Made by a program: the position numbers and the translations under genes
The notes under the pieces: model-generated
What the model was told of the DNA's origin: nothing
Seen by the model: only the letters and a program-made list of their open reading frames with translations
Database searches by the model: none
Shown: in pieces, positions 11,581 to 23,734 of the stretch
Numbering within the stretch: the stretch's first letter is position 1
Layout of the letters: each line of letters opens with the position of its first letter
Assembly (NCBI GenBank): GCA_025531455.1
Contig: JAMYHL010000019.1
Coordinates: 124,001 to 188,000 of the forward strand
Source of the DNA: Apiotrichum sp. Y4204
Lineage: Eukaryota; Basidiomycota; Tremellomycetes; Trichosporonales; Trichosporonaceae
Direction of reading: 5' to 3'
DNA: 64,000 nucleotides

Positions 11581-14500
11581 CTAAGCGATGTTGAGGCTTC
11601 GCCGTTAGCACAGCGCGAATCAATGATACTTACTTGTTAGTGGTCATGTACTGAATAAACTCGGGAACGGCCTTGGATTCCTGGTCCTGGGCCTGGGCCT
11701 GCTGAATGAGCGGGCCAAGGACACCCGGTCGCGCCTGGGAACGCTGCGACAGCTCGCGAGCTGCAAACAGCTTCTCGTCGGTTACACTTGCAACGGGGTC
11801 GTGAGTGTTGCGCTCAGAAGCACCGAGCTTGGAGAAAGAAGACTGGAAGCCGGCTTCCTCGGGGTCGAGGCCGTTGAGATCATCGGCGTTGGCGCCTGTG
11901 TAGGTGATGTCCTGGGGGAGAGTGAAGAGATCGACAAGGGCGAGGAAAATGGGGGGCCAGAAGGCGACAATGGGTTGGTTGAGAATAGCATCCGAGCGCG
12001 TCAGGAGCTTAGTGAGACCAACCTCGATGACGCGGCGGGAGCGGACGTGGGCCTTTTGAGTGTTGGGCAGAACAACGCCGTTCATGAGGTTGCCAAAGAG
12101 CCCAGGCTGGATACCCTCGAGGGTGCCAATGGCAACCTCGGCGCCAACATTGTCTATGGCGGCCAAAAACGTGAAGAAATAGACAAAGGCCTGGTTGAAC
12201 TGCTGTGACGGCTTGCTCTGCAGGCGGTTGAGCAGAAGCATGAAGATAGTCTGCGAGAACGGCTTCATGATGTCGCTTACAGTTAGTAACAAAACACCGG
12301 ACACAACTCACAGAGGCACAAACTCGTACATGGCCTGAACGAGCTCAAACGCGTAAACGTCGTTGATTTTGGAACCGATCAAACGCTGGAAGATGCCCAG
12401 GAGACCCTGGATCTGGTTGTTCTGGACAACCAGCGAAGCACCACGCATCAGAAGGGCCTTCCAGAGGCGCACCAGAGCAGGCACGTTTCCACGCTGCTCC
12501 CAAAGCTGGGCCGAGAGAAGAGGGGTGAGAAGCGCCTGGTACTCGGAGGGAAGGTCGTTCGGAGCATGAAGCTCCAAAAGCTGGGCAAGGATCTGGAAGA
12601 TATACGGGATGAACTCTGGACAGTTAGGATCTCGGCTCAGGAACGGTCTTCTCTACTCACCGACAACATCCTGCGACAGGATGACCTCGGCAGGGCCGAA
12701 GAGAGACTTCTCAAAGTAGGGAAGTGCAGCCGGCGACGCCTCACAAACGAAACGAATGAGAGCAGAAACGCTCTCAAAGCAGTACTGGTTGAAACGGGGG
12801 TTGGACGGGTTCTTGCTAATCTCGCCCATAATGTTGACCAGGTGAGTCAGAATCGCTTCGTGCGAAGCGACAAGCTCCTGACGAGCTGTGATGATCACAC
12901 GCATAGCGCACTTCATGAGATAATCGTTCTCCGCGATCTTCTCCGGCGTGCCGCCCTTCTCAATGTTGGTGAACAGGGCGATGAGAATGTTCTGCGCGAA
13001 CGGACGGACATCGGTGGGCGTAAAGAGCGGCTGGCGGTTCTCACCCTTGATGAAGAGAATACGCTCAATCGTAATGGCGGCATAGGAGTAGATGACAGGG
13101 TTCGAAGAGTTGAGGTGCTGAACGAGAAGAGGGAGCACGGACACGAGTTGCTCCTTGGTGAGCTGATGGGTCAGCATTGAACAGGGTGAATGCGACAAAC
13201 CTGATTACGGAAGGTGTACAAGTACTTGATAGCGTCGACAGTGAGGATAGGGTTAACAGCTCCGGGCGGGGCCTGGAGATCGGCGAAGACATTGTCGCCA
13301 AAGAACTTGACGACGTCGACGAGGACATTGACGGAGGTGACGCCACGCTGGACAGTCGATCCACGGGAAGCAATGGAGGTGAGAAGGTAAATGGCCGTGT
13401 CCTTGGCCTTCCAGTTCTGGGCGGGGTTCTCCGCGTATTGCTGCTGTCAGCCAAACAAAGGGGGACATCAACTTACGGCAAGGAAGGTAGTGACATAGCC
13501 CTGGATGATACGGGTGACCTCTGTCTCGAAGTTGGCCATCAGAGCCTGTGTGAACTCGGTGGCAGCCTGACGGCGAGTGTCACTCTCTGAAATAAGTCAG
13601 CTCGGTTCCCCTAAAGTGCTCACCCGTCGACGGCTCGAGGTCACGTCGAATGTACTCTGCCGGGTCATCCTCGAACATCTCCTCTTCGTGTTCTGTCGGT
13701 CAGCACTTGAAGACAGAAGGGTCCTCACCCCTAATGCTCATGTTAGGCAGAATAATCTTCTCGCAGAACTGGTTGAGAGTCTCCGGAGCGGCAAACATCT
13801 CGCGATGGCTACCCATCTTCACCACAACCGACAGGAAGCGGAGCGCACGAGAAACGAGCTAGGAGTTAGCTGTGAAAGATTAACGCGTTACTCACGACGT
13901 CCTCGCGGGTACCAGGGCCAACCGTGGTAAGCATCTGCCACACTCCATTGACAAAGCCGCCAAGCTGGGGGAAGGCATCCGAGTACTTCTGAGCGAAAAG
14001 CTCAGCGATCTCACAGATGGAGGCGCGGATCTTCTGCAGTGGGCCGGGAGTGTCGTCATCGTCCTATCTTGTCAACAAACGTATGGCGCCGCCGTGACTT
14101 ACATCGCCCTTCAACTCTGGACGCTCCCAGCTGAGATACTTGAGAAGCCATCCCGGCTGTTCGCCCTCGCCCATAAACTGTGCCATGTGGTCCTCAACGA
14201 AGGGCGGCAGGTCCTGGCATGTGAGGTCACCGAAGATTTGGATGAGAAGTAGAAGCGCCTGGGCAAGCAGTGGGAGAGAGGCATTAGGGGGAAGGGGCTG
14301 TCCGGGAGGAGTGGAGAGAAGGGTGTCGACGTGCTGGAAGAGATCAAAGTGGGGCTTGCAGAAACGCTCGAGCACAAAGTTGATTTCGGTGAACAGCTTG
14401 TTGGAGCGGAACTGAGAGCGCCAGCTGATGGTGGTTAATAATCTGCCCACAACAGTGCAGAGCAACTCACCGCTTGAAAATGGAATGAGCAGTAGCGAGG

Positions 14501-15004
14501 ACGCCGTTGTTGATGACAAAGTTGTCAGGCGTCAAACTGCTGACGAGTTCCTGTTCCAGGGTTAGCAGATGGCGCAACACCCAAACATCGAACACGTACA
14601 TCAACGAGTCCCTCCCATCGCTCCGGGAAGTCGATGGATGCGATTGTTGCAAGACCCTCTCCAATCTGGCTCTGAATTCGTGCCGTCTGCGGTGTTCCGA
14701 GGGCAATCATAAGGGGAACAAGCTGCGCCTTGATAGCCTGCTTGTCCGCGTCCGAAATCTGAACCTCCTCCTCACCGTCCCAGAGCTTCTTCACAGTGTT
14801 CTTGAAGTAGACACCACCAGCCTGACGGACAACCATGTCAGCCCCATCAGAGCTTACAAGCTTGAGGACGATCTGGAGGAAGCCAGGCTGGGCCTCGCCC
14901 TGACGAAGCGACTCCTCGGCGGACCGACGAGTAGCAGCGTCCGGGGAGACGGTGTCGGCCAGATACTTTGAGAGTGCGGCGAGAGTCTCTGGTGTCGCCT
15001 GCAT
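11581..15004 (-). CDS. CSE1: exportin-2 / CSE1, importin-alpha re-exporter
   Basis: Twelve exons: 15004-14600, 14550-14471, 14424-14103, 14063-13896, 13858-13729, 13692-13624, 13586-13477, 13440-13201, 13162-12661, 12615-12312, 12275-11634 and 11596-11581 (about 995 aa). Introns are 36-49 nt and every phase agrees. Family blocks appear in order: importin-beta N-terminal HEAT region, GVLATAHSIFKRWR, QIFGDLTCQDLPPFVEDH, MFEDDPAEYIRRDLEPS, NWKAKDTAIYLLTS, VIYSYAAITIERIL and EFIPYIFQILAQLLEL. CSE1 carries importin-alpha out of the nucleus with Ran-GTP. The final 16-nt exon is less certain. If the last intron (37 nt) is kept, the protein stops at 11630, ending TTNK instead of TTNNLNIA. The exon 8 start could also be 13443. 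The gene is divergent from TCTP. Confidence 0.95.
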
Positions 15005-15702
15005 TTTGAGAGTGTGAGGGGGAGGAGGAGGAGGAGGAGGGAAAGGATGAAATTTGGCAAGAGACACGGGTGAGAAGAGGCGACTGAGAGAGAGGGGCGA
15101 CGCCAATCGGGGATGGTTGTTTGTAGAAAGTCGGCTTCGAGCACAAAGCACAGAGTCACTGGCTGGAGAGCTGCAGATGTTTTGTTGTGGTGCAAGTCGC
15201 AGGGACAACACGCGTGCAATGCAGCGGATTGACTTTTGGTGACGAAACTCGCAGAACAAGGCACACCGAACGGGGTTTCGTATTTAATCGACCCCTCCTT
15301 TCCAAATTCCAAGAAAGCGTGTCACTCTCGCGATAGCCATGTGCATCTGGGATTAAAATTCAAAAAATCTGTTTTCAAATATTCGTAGTGAGCCTGGACG
15401 CCGCAAGGGCCCAGGGAGGAAGGCACGTTTTGGGTGATCGTTGTGCTCAAAATCAGTCCCTTGCCATTGTGTGTGTGAGTGTTCACGCTGCGCCCCGCCG
15501 CGCCCCACGCCGTAGAGCTGGTCTGCAGGTTTGCACGCTGGTGATCTGGTGAAGATATATATCGCGCGTGCCAAGTGCCGGCCCCCCCCTCTGCCTGCCC
15601 CCCCCCCTCCAACACGACGTCTTTTTTTCTTAAGTGTCTTTTTTCTTTTTCCCTCTTTCATCTTTACCCAAAAATCCTACCGGACTCACCACAACCACCA
15701 CA
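15005..15702. promoter_or_regulatory. bidirectional promoter CSE1/TCTP with pyrimidine-rich TCTP leader
   Basis: About 700 bp between two divergent starts. On the TCTP side there is a TATA-like GATATATATCG at about 15554. A C-rich tract and then a long T/C-rich leader (about 15583-15680) lead up to the ATG. Such CT-rich leaders are common upstream of highly expressed fungal genes. The CSE1 leader is also pyrimidine-rich on its own strand (15015-15050). Confidence 0.55.
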
Positions 15703-16801
15703 ATGATCATTTACCAGGACATCGTTACCGACGACGAGATGATCTCGGACGCGTACGACCTGTAAGTATCGCTGGCACCGGCGGAAGCCCTTTTCGACTT
15801 TCCCCGGGGCGCCGAGCTTTGGCCTGGTTCTCCGTCCTGCGCGAGGTGCGATGAGGACAGGAGCTTGCCTCGTCCCAGCAGTGACCGCGGTGCAGCTACG
15901 ACACATAGAGACATATGGACGGCGTTACTGACGCTCGCAGCATTGAGGTCGACGACGTCGCCTACGAGGTTGACTGCAACATGATCATTGTTAAGGAGGG
16001 CGAGGTTGACATTGGTAAGTATTCACTCATTTCGTGTCGGGCACAACCTCAGCTGCGTAGGAGATGCAGCATCGAGGCGCTGTGACGTTGGCTTTGGAGT
16101 GTTGGGATGTTGGATGTATGGACAAGGACACAGTCGGACCTCCACAACCGAGAGTTTTCATAGACATCTCGTATCCCTGTGTCCTGGACCTCCCTCATTC
16201 CGCTCTATGAAGAAGTGCCATAGTGCAGAGCTGACATTTACAGGTGGCAACCCCTCCGCCGAGGAGACCGAGGAGGCCCTCGCCGACGGCGCCGAGCAGG
16301 TCAACAACGTTGTCCACTCGTTCCGTCTCTCCTCCACCGCCTTCGACAAGAAGGTTCGTCTGCAACAACAGCACCACGACAACATGCTAACAATGCACAG
16401 TCGTACCTTACCTACCTTAAGGGCTACATGAAGGCCGTCAAGGCCCACCTCCAGCAGACCAACCCTGAGCGTGTTGAGGCCTTCGAGAAGGGTGCCCAGG
16501 CCTTCGCCAAGAAGATCATTGCCAACTTCAAGGACTACGAGTTCTACTCGGGCGAGTCCATGAACCCCGACGGCATGGTCGCTCTCCTTAACTACCGTGA
16601 GGACGGCACTACTCCTTGTAAGTATTTGACAACACCAACGTGACCATCTGAGCGACGGGCAGGTCGGGTACCGCACTTCTTCCATCTCGGTGTTTGCCAC
16701 CAGCCCTGCACCAGAATCTCCCAGACTTTCGTTTGTCCCAATGCTAACGACACCCAGACATCACCTTCTGGAAGGACGGACTCAAGTCCATGAAGATCTA
16801 A
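15703..16801 (+). CDS. TMA19: translationally controlled tumour protein (TCTP)
   Basis: Exons are 15703-15761, 15941-16014, 16244-16353, 16401-16617 and 16758-16801 (167 aa, the usual length). The sequence matches TCTP throughout: MIIYQDIVTDDEM at the start, the signature blocks NNVVHSFRLSSTAFDKK and YLTYLKGYMKAVKAHL, then GESMNPDGMVALLNYREDGT. TCTP is an abundant cytosolic, ribosome-associated protein linked to growth and stress. Three of the four introns are long for this window (179, 229 and 140 nt against a typical 35-50), and the first interrupts codon 20. Long introns early in very highly expressed genes may boost expression; that is inference. The CT-rich leader supports strong expression. 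Confidence 0.97.
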
Positions 16802-17212
16802 GCGGCCACGAGCTGTGGACGTGTTGGAACGGTTGTCTACGCGGCGGTAGTAGAGACGATAGTAGGGTCGGTGTGAGATGTTACTTTGCCGACACTATAA
16901 TCTTACTTTTGTTTCTGGCCGTGAAGAAGGCAGAATTAGGAGCAGAATTCACACGGATATGGGGGATGCTTTGGGCACGGTGCGCAGCTCGTCTGCTCGT
17001 GCCAGGCAGGCCGTGCATGAGGGCAATTTGGACATGGGAATGGTAAGAGTGGCCTAATCAGCGTGGCTTAACGGAGTTGAACGTCACTCAGTGCGATGCT
17101 TGGCATACTGCTCTGACGCAGTGTTAGTGGATCTGCACCGCAGAGCCCACCTGTAAAACGGAGTATAATCACTGTAACAGAACAGATGATGTAGAGCTGC
17201 ATATTATGAGTA
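16802..17212. other. convergent intergenic region
   Basis: About 410 bp between the TCTP stop (plus) and the stop of the GATA-finger gene (minus). It should hold both 3' UTRs and terminators. No gene is seen. Confidence 0.5.
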
Positions 17213-20200
17213 CTACTGATCGGCGTCGGTAGGCTCGGCCATCTCGACATCCCCGTCGAGAGCCTTGGGCGGGCTGGCCGCTGGGCGCTCACCATCAACG
17301 TCGGCAGAGCTCGTGGTGGCTTTCGGTGAGCCGTCTGCCTCATTGGCCTTAGTGGTTGGCGCCTCGGCACCGCCCGTCTTCTCCAGCCCGCCCAGACCCT
17401 CTTCGCTGGCAGGAGCAGCAGGCTGGTCATTCTCTGTCTCCTTCCCTTGGCCGTCCTTCTCCTCCCCGCCCTTCTCCTCCTTATCCTTCTTCTCCCCGTC
17501 CTTTCCCTCCTTGTCCTTCTCCTCTCCATCCTTCTCCTCCCCGTCCTTCTCCTTTTCCTTTGCGACCTCCCCATTCCCTTTGTCGCCCGTCACGTCGGGC
17601 TTGATTTCCTCAACGTCACCTTCCCCGTCCTCTCCTTCGGCTTCCTCCGTCGTCCCACGGCGTGCCGCCCCCGGCGCGAGCAGCTCGCCAAGCGTCCCCT
17701 CATTGAACTTGTCGCCACATGCGTTGCACACTGAGAAGCTGTCAACTCTGAATACAATAGTTGTACTCACGCGTTCCGCGGCCGTTCGGACCGCGGCGCC
17801 AGACCTTGACACCGGGCTTGGCGCATCCTTCGCATGTTGCGCCTTGCACGCCGCGCGACTGGCGCTGTGGGGCCGAGCGCCCGCGACCTCTACCACGACG
17901 GCTGAGGGACTGGGCAGCGACGCCGAGCTCGACGCGCTCGTCGAGTTCGTCGAGGGACACGGGCATTTCGAAGGTGACCGTCGGCTCGTCGACGCGCTTG
18001 CGCTTCTTTCGCCGGCCCTCCATCTCCGCCTCGTCCAGTTCAGGTGTCAGCTGTCGAGACTCGGCGACGGCGCCGTCCTCCTCGGGTTCTGGCGAGCGGG
18101 CGTACAGTGGACGAGTGGTCATGTGGTATGGACGCGGGGCCCACTTGTCTGCCGTAGCCTCCACCACAGCGGGGATCGGGGTTTCAATGCGGAAACGGGG
18201 GAAAAGGCGAGCTCCTACGCGAGAGAGAAGCGAGGTAAACAGTTCCTTCTTGCGAGATAACAGTGTCTTGAGGACGGTGGGACCAAGCCGGGGTGCGACG
18301 TAGCCATCAGGCTTCGGGGCTGTGGGTGGTGGCACAGGCTTAGAGGCGATTCCAATTGCGGGGTTCGGGCCTGCTGGCGCGACAGAGCTGGACGCGGTGG
18401 GGTCGGTGGATGACGCCACTGAGGCAACAACAGGTTGAGTTGATTGGGTGGACGTAGCTATCCCAGTGCTTGTCGACGCCGAAACTGAAGCCTGGCCAGA
18501 AGGTGTTGCTGGAGCTTCGGACGGAAGTGAAGTCACATCGGCAGGAGTTGCAGGCGCTCCCGTCGCCGTGACAGTGGCCGCAGTAGCAGTCGCAGCCTTC
18601 TCCCCGGCCGCGGTGCCGTTCGGGGCGACAGCAGACTCTGCAGGTTGCGTAGAAGGGGGCTGCGAAGGAGTTGCAGTTGAGTCGGAAGCCGATGTAGCAT
18701 GTACAGGAGTTGAAGCTGAACCTGGAACAGGAGGGGGAACTTCTGAGGTGGTAGCCGGAGCAGGATTCGATGCGGTGGGTGCAGTCGTACTCAGCGCCGC
18801 GGTACTAGTTCCCTCACTGGGAGCAGCTGTGGGCGCGGCCTCCTTCGTTGAAGTCCCATTCGCAGCATCAACCTTAGAGGCGCCTGTCTTTTCCCCTGCT
18901 CCGTCCTTGACCTCTTCCTCGAGGTCATTCAGCTCCGGCTCGGCCTTCGCCAGTGCCTGCAGCTCAGCATCGTGTACCTCGTCAACGACAGCCTTGACAC
19001 GCGCCCAGATTGCGTCGCTCATGCCAGTGATACGAATCGTGACAGGCTCGAGCGGGCCATCCGGAAGGAACGACTCAGCCCCGAGGTTAAGCACGTAAGG
19101 GCGCGGCTTGACTGGCGGTTTCTGCGGTTCAGAGTGCTTCAGTGGCCGCAGAGAGCGCTTCGGAGAGACAGGCTCGGCCTTGACACTCCCATCCTCAGTG
19201 GCACCATCTTTGTCGTTACTCTTGCCCTTGTCCGCATTGTCCTTGGGCTTGTCTCCGTCCTTCTCCTTACCCAGGATCTTCGCCACCAACTCCTCGTTTC
19301 CGAACGGCAGTTTTTTCGCGAGCCGATCCCACTCCGGTCGCTTCCAAGGCTCAGTGGGGATGAAAGTGGAGATGAGTACGGTTCCCGGAGCAGGGTCCAT
19401 CCCGGCGACGACAGGGAGGTCAGCGTAGGGATCCACTTTTGGAGGAGGGGTCGCTTCCTTCGGTGGTGGGGTAGGCTCCTTCGGAGGGGTAGCGGGCTTC
19501 GCAAGGGAGGCGCGGGTTCGTTTCTTCCCCGCGACAGGCTCCTCCTTTATCTCCAGAGGCTGATCGAGAAGTGGTTTGGGTGTGGGCTCCTTGGGCTCCG
19601 TTATCTCCAGGCCTTCTTTACGGGCTGGTAGCTCAGAAATGGGAGACGTGACGTGGTCACCGCCGACCCGGGAGATGTAGCTGTTGGAGCCTAGCGGCAG
19701 GAGGAACTTTTCCGTTACATGTTCCTTGAATGCCACGAGAAGGAATGGCGGAGGGAGGGGATACGGCGGCTTTGGCGGCATTACCGGCGGGATGTAGATG
19801 ACATTCGGATGCTTGGCCGGGGTTGCCTTGCTGGGACTCTTGGGGGTAGATGGAGCAGGGCCGGGGGTGGATGCTGTCGGTGCAGCGGCCGACACTGCTG
19901 AAGCGGGTGTGGAGACTGCTGGACCCACGATCGCTGGGCCGGGCGTCGATGGAGTGGACGGCTTCACCGCAGCCGGAGTAACGGGTACACTTCGAGGCGC
20001 AGAAGGTACCGCTGGGGTAACTGGTGCCACCGATGGTGCGGGAACCACTGCTGCTGACTTGGCTTCTAATGGCTTGGCCGTCGCTACATTTGTTACCTGT
20101 TCTACTGTAGCCGAAGTTCCAGCGGATGTTGCTACAGTAGCCCCAGACGTAGCTGGAACAGTCGAAGCCGAAGCGGTGCTGCTGGGTGGAGCAGCAGGGC

Positions 20201-23200
20201 CAGGAGCTGCGGAAGCTGCAGGTGTTGACGAGGCCACAGGCGCCGCAGGGGCCTCGGTATGTGTCGACGTTGCCGCGGCACCGGCAGTCTTGGACGAATC
20301 CGCAGGAGTTTGACTCGGAGGTGCGGCTGGAACAGATGTGGAAGTTGTAGAAGGAGTCGCTGCTGCTACCGCAGATGGTGACTGTGCCTTCGGCGCTGCC
20401 GTTGAAGCTGGTGCCGGCTCCGTCACCATATCATCGGTCTTGGGAGCTGGCGACGGTTCGGCAGGAGCGGCTGCTGAAGCACTCGGCCCAACAGCAGCCT
20501 CGCCTACATTAACCTCGGGCGGGGGAACAGGACCGCCGCCGACCTGTGGTCGGCCCGTCATATCTACCTCGTTGTCCGAGTCGGACAGGTCTGAAAGGGA
20601 TGATTCTGACGCTGCCCTTGGACGCTTGGCAGCAGCGGGAGCAGTTGCTGGCTGGGCTGCGACAGGTGGAGCCGGTGCTGCTGTTGATGCAGCCGCCAAT
20701 GGGGTGGAGGCGGCAGGAGCAGGGGCAGGGGCTGTAGCAGAAGGAGCAGTTGGGGTTGAGGGACCCACTGGCGCCGGTGCTTTCACCGAGGCCGCTGCAG
20801 CAGCTGGCACTGGTGCTGGTGTTGGTGTTACAGCAGGCTTCGCTGCAGATGCAGCGGGGACCGTCGCTGCCGGTGCTGATGTCGCCGGCGCAGTCGGTGC
20901 TGCCGGAACGGATGACAATGCTGGAGCAGGGGCGGATGCAGGTGGGGCGGAGGGAGTAGTCGCTGCCACAGCAGCAGGTGCGGGAACAGGTCGGACAGGC
21001 GCAGCTGCCGATGTAGTCGCAGGCCGGACAGGCGCAGAAGCGGGAGGACGAGCTGCAGAACCTGTTGCTGCTGCTGGAGCAGCAGCGGCGGCCGCCGGAG
21101 GTCGAGCAGCGCCAGTGCCAGCAACCGGCCGGGCGACTGCAGCGCCGGGAGGGGCTGCAGCAGCGGGCGGTCGTGGAGCTCCGGGGGCAGGCTGCCTAGG
21201 AGCTGTTGCTGCTGGTGGTCGGGCGGTAGTCACGGGCGGCCTGGCAGTTGCTGTTGCGGCGGTGGAGGGCCTGGCAGCGGCAGCGGCCGTGGCAGTCGCC
21301 GCAGTGGGTGGACAGGCAACAGCAGCCGGTGGTCGAGTGGCTGGCACAGGGGGGCGTGCACTTGCAGCTGGGGGCCGGGCACCGGCTGCTGAAGGCGCAC
21401 CCGCAGCTGGAGGCCGGGCAACCGCAACTGGAGGCCTGGCGCCCGCAACTGGGGGCCTAACGGCACCGGCAGCGGGCTGAGGCTGTCCAGCTACTGGGGG
21501 TCGCGCGGCTACAGCACCCGGGGCGGGTGGACGCGCAACCGGCGGGCGAGCGGCTACTCCGGCAACGGGAGCTGTTGCTGGAGGGCGCGCTGCACCGGCA
21601 GACGCAGCTGGCGGTGGTCGTGCCGCTGCAGCCGCAGCCGCAGCCGGTGGTGGTCGTGCCGCTGCAGCCGCAGCCACAGCCTGTGGTGGTCGTACCGCGG
21701 CACCAGCTGCTGCAGCTGCTGGTGGGCGCGCTGCGGCCGGTGCTGGCGGTCGTGCGGGGAATGGACCGAGGCCCGCCATCGTCGGCCCGTTAGGAAGGCC
21801 AGGGAGATCGGGGCCTTCACCAACGCCTTCGCCGCGCTGCAGGCGACCAACCACACGCCCAAGTTTTGCGAGCTCGTCCTTGTTCGCGACGCTGCGGGCG
21901 GCCTTGTGGATCAGGATCGAGAGCCAGGGATACCGCGACGCCGCGGCGTTGACGCGCTGGATCAGCTCGTTCGGGATGTCGTTGCGCGAGGCGTACTTCG
22001 GTGGACCGTCACCCGCGGCGATGGGAGCGGTTGGCGCCGGCGCTGTCGATGGACCAGCAACGGCCGGAGCAGTGGAAGCCGCGGGGGCAGCAACAGGGGC
22101 CGAAGCTGGCGGCACCGGTGCTGCACCAGGAGTCGGCGCAGGTGCCGCCTTCGGTGGCCCCTCTGGCTTCTCCGTCTTCTGGCGTTTCGCACTGGGTTCT
22201 CCTTGTGGACGCTTCCGTTCCCTCTTCTCCTTTGGCACCTTCTCCTTTGGCACCTTTTCCTTGGGCACTTTCTCCTTCGGGATCTTCTCTTTCGGAATCT
22301 TCTCCTTGACGATCTTTTCCTTTGGCGGTTTCGGCTCCTTTGGCGGTCTCTCGCGCGGCGGCGCACGTTCCCTCGGCGGTCGCGATCGCACCGTGCCCTC
22401 CAATCCAGCTCGCGGGGCGACGAAACGCCCTACCCACAGCTCAGTGTTCGGGAACGACATGGGGCCAACCTGAAGCGTCACGCGTGCGAGACACTCGATC
22501 TCGTGTGCTGGAGGCTGAGGCCCATCGAGACCTTTGGATTTCCGCCGCCGTCCCTTCTTCTCATCGTCACCCTCCTTCTTGTCCTTCTCCTTGTCATCGC
22601 CGTCGTTCTCCCCTTCCTTCTCCTTCTCCTTCTCCTTATCCTTGCCCTTTCCCTTGCCTTTCCGATCCTTGTCCTCGATCGGCGCGTGATACTCGTTTGA
22701 CGGCAATGGAGGCGCAGGCGGCGGTGGTGTCGGGAACACAAACGCCTTTTTTCCTGACGGTCGCAGTCGCGGTCGGCTGTGTCCCGGGACTGTGGGGTGG
22801 GAGAAGATGCGCGGCAGCAGGTGGTTCAAGTGGTGGTAGCGCGTCTGCATGAGCGAGTACTGCAGAATGAGACTGTCGTCAGCCCAACACAGCGCAAAGA
22901 CCTACCTCTCTGCAAGACCCAGAAGCGGCTGTTTCCCCGGAACGGCCTCCGGCTCGTGAAGCTCGATCACCCCATCGGTCTCGTCACCGGCTTCGGCGTC
23001 TTCCACCTCTTCAGCGCCCTCTTCAGCCTCAGCGTCCTCCTCCTCTTCTTCCTCCACTTCCTCCTCCACTTCCTCCTCAGCCACCTCCTCTACCTCAACC
23101 TGGTCGACATCCATCGCCGTGCCCGCCACCTCGCCCGCAAGCGCCACGAGCTGCGCATCGCTGAGCTCAAACCCCGCGGCATCAACGACCTGCGGGCGCG

Positions 23201-23267
23201 CCAGCGTGGGGAGCTCGACATGCGTCAGCTGCGGCGCGGAAAAGCGGCCGGATCCGCGCGTCGCCAT
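17213..23267 (-). CDS. giant low-complexity protein with C-terminal GATA-type zinc finger
   Basis: Exons are 23267-22906, 22872-17771 and 17730-17213 (about 1993 aa; introns 33 and 40 nt). The N-terminus has a very acidic Glu/Asp/Val tract (residues about 55-90), then Lys/Glu repeats. PKEKxPKEK-type repeats near 22225-22335 and a long Ala/Pro/Thr/Ser region follow, with ARPP-type repeats (about 21000-21700). Ordered islands occur between, such as EWDRLAKKLPFG and RVGARLFPRFRIETPIPAVV. At the C-terminus a GATA-type finger reads CEGCAKPGVKVW, then RRGPNGRGTLCNACG (CX2C-X18-CX2C). The 40-nt intron falls inside the finger between the two Cys pairs, so splicing is needed to complete it. The tail is acidic Lys/Glu-rich. 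It is probably a chromatin or transcription protein. I cannot name the orthologue. Confidence 0.82.
22225..22335 (-). repeat. in-frame Pro-Lys-Glu-Lys coding repeat
   Basis: Inside the GATA-finger gene a 15-nt unit encoding KEKxP or KVPKE is repeated about seven times (residues around 175-215). It is a coding minisatellite and may vary in length between strains. Confidence 0.7.
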
Positions 23268-23734
23268 CGTGGGTTCGCCGTTGCGTTTGCGCTGTGCGTT
23301 GGTCGGCGGTGGGGTCGCGGCGCGTCGGAGAGTGTAAGTGTGTTGTTGTCAAGTGTTGGAATGGGAGTGTTTCGTGGTGGTAATGTTGGGTTGTCAGCGG
23401 TGGAGGTAGCGCGGGATCAAAACCAAACGGTCAGCACTCTGCACTCTGCACTCTGCGCACTCTGTCGCACTGCCGCACTGCCCACAAAGGCACCACCACA
23501 CTGGGACAGAACGGACAGAGCTCATTGCGAGTGCTGCGGTCGAGAACATGGTGAGCGACAGCGAGGATATGCATGTTGGCCTGCTGGGGCATGCATATCG
23601 GAGAGCTTGTGCATCTTAACTGAGCGCATGTACATAAAACTGATACGGACCGTTGTAAACGGTGCACGGGAATCTCATTTGCTCTATTCTCTCGCCCCCC
23701 TTGTTTCGGTATTTGTACAACACTTTCAGAAACA
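23268..23734. other. intergenic region with short tandem repeat
   Basis: About 470 bp between two minus-strand genes. It holds the promoter of the GATA-finger gene and a 7-bp tandem repeat (listed separately). No gene is seen. Confidence 0.5.
23434..23480. repeat. 7-bp tandem repeat GCACTCT
   Basis: Three perfect adjacent copies of GCACTCT start at 23434, a fourth is at 23457 after a 2-bp spacer, and decayed GCACTGCC copies run to 23480. It is a simple minisatellite in the promoter of the GATA-finger gene. Confidence 0.8.

Noticed and set aside
17460..17560. Pyrimidine-rich repeat resembling a microsatellite
   Set aside because: It is the coding sequence of the Lys/Asp/Glu-rich tail of the GATA-finger protein.
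20338..21480. Open frame of 380 aa on the plus strand, Ala/Gly/Val-rich
   Set aside because: It is the antisense shadow of the Ala/Pro-rich part of the GATA-finger gene; GC-rich Ala and Pro codons leave few stops on the other strand. No start context or introns support it.
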